From Planctomycetaceae bacterium (GTDB lineage Bacteria; Planctomycetota; Planctomycetia; Planctomycetales; Planctomycetaceae): a DNA stretch of 64,000 nt. A program made the translations under genes and the position numbers. The notes below the pieces were generated by a model. The model saw only the letters and a program-made list of their open reading frames with translations, searched no databases and was not told the origin of the DNA. Shown in pieces: positions 63,999 to 64,000 of this stretch (the stretch's first letter is position 1; each line of letters starts with the position of its first letter). Where the stretch lies: NCBI GenBank assembly GCA_021732845.1, contig JAKFUF010000049.1:62001-126000 (forward strand), given 5' to 3'.

Positions 63999-64000
63999 CA

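Overview
The window reads as a chromosomal piece of a planctomycete. The grounds are family-level: a TIGR03067-like domain (gene at 3), an ECF-sigma/Ser-Thr-kinase fusion (35848), an FHA-kinase (8635), a giant beta-helix surface protein with an LEPR-XLL-like N-terminus (25147), an SMP-30 fusion protein (6817), heptose/LPS genes in a GC-rich genome with mostly leaderless-looking or SD-poor starts, and several families of short dispersed palindromes, including the GTCGGCT-TN-AGCCGAC core. No rRNA, tRNA, CRISPR array, transposase or phage gene was seen. About 50 genes are supported; most of the window is ordinary core metabolism separated by repeat-rich spacers.

Layout. 0-8.4 kb: a catalytically degenerate HtrA-like protein (cut by the left edge), a secreted unknown, panB, phosphoglucomutase and a secreted SMP-30 fusion. 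8.6-16.5 kb, mostly + strand: FHA-kinase, a DUF5009/HGSNAT-like membrane acyltransferase, an HscC-type Hsp70, a nitroreductase overlapping a LipM-type octanoyltransferase, a COG0731 radical SAM enzyme and a DUF434 protein. 16.4-22.6 kb, - strand: a complete phosphate operon pstS-pstC-pstA-pstB-phoU followed by phoB, with Pho-box-like direct repeats upstream of pstS and no phoR in view. 22.8-31.4 kb, - strand: an aspartoacylase-like zinc hydrolase, a Tat-exported metallophosphoesterase, the 1490-residue surface protein, prs and a DUF486 protein. 31.5-38.5 kb: agmatinase, argC, a GT-C-like membrane protein, the ECF-kinase fusion, a 7Fe ferredoxin and a small unknown. 38.6-46.9 kb: upp, an orphan sugar-binding lipoprotein, waaF and hldE (heptose for LPS core), two secreted unknowns, and a shortened GlmU-like nucleotidyltransferase. 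47-49.4 kb: imuB and imuA. 50.1-54.1 kb: marR, pirin and ispG lying between two palindrome arrays in opposite orientation. 54.1-60.2 kb: purB, transaldolase, two unknowns and a membrane-anchored SGNH hydrolase. 60.5-64 kb: a DUF5682 protein and a MoxR ATPase (cut by the right edge), resembling E. coli yehM and yehL.

The most interesting items are the MoxR/DUF5682 pair at the right edge, the sigma-factor/non-RD-kinase fusion, the surface protein whose NEFG-type module has been inserted inside a cadherin-like repeat, the MarR-pirin cassette with a perfect 8-bp inverted repeat in the pirin promoter, and the dispersed hairpin families. I did not find one unmistakable new multi-gene system; the MoxR/DUF5682 locus is the best candidate and is only half visible here. 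All assignments come from reading the sequence; no database search was run.
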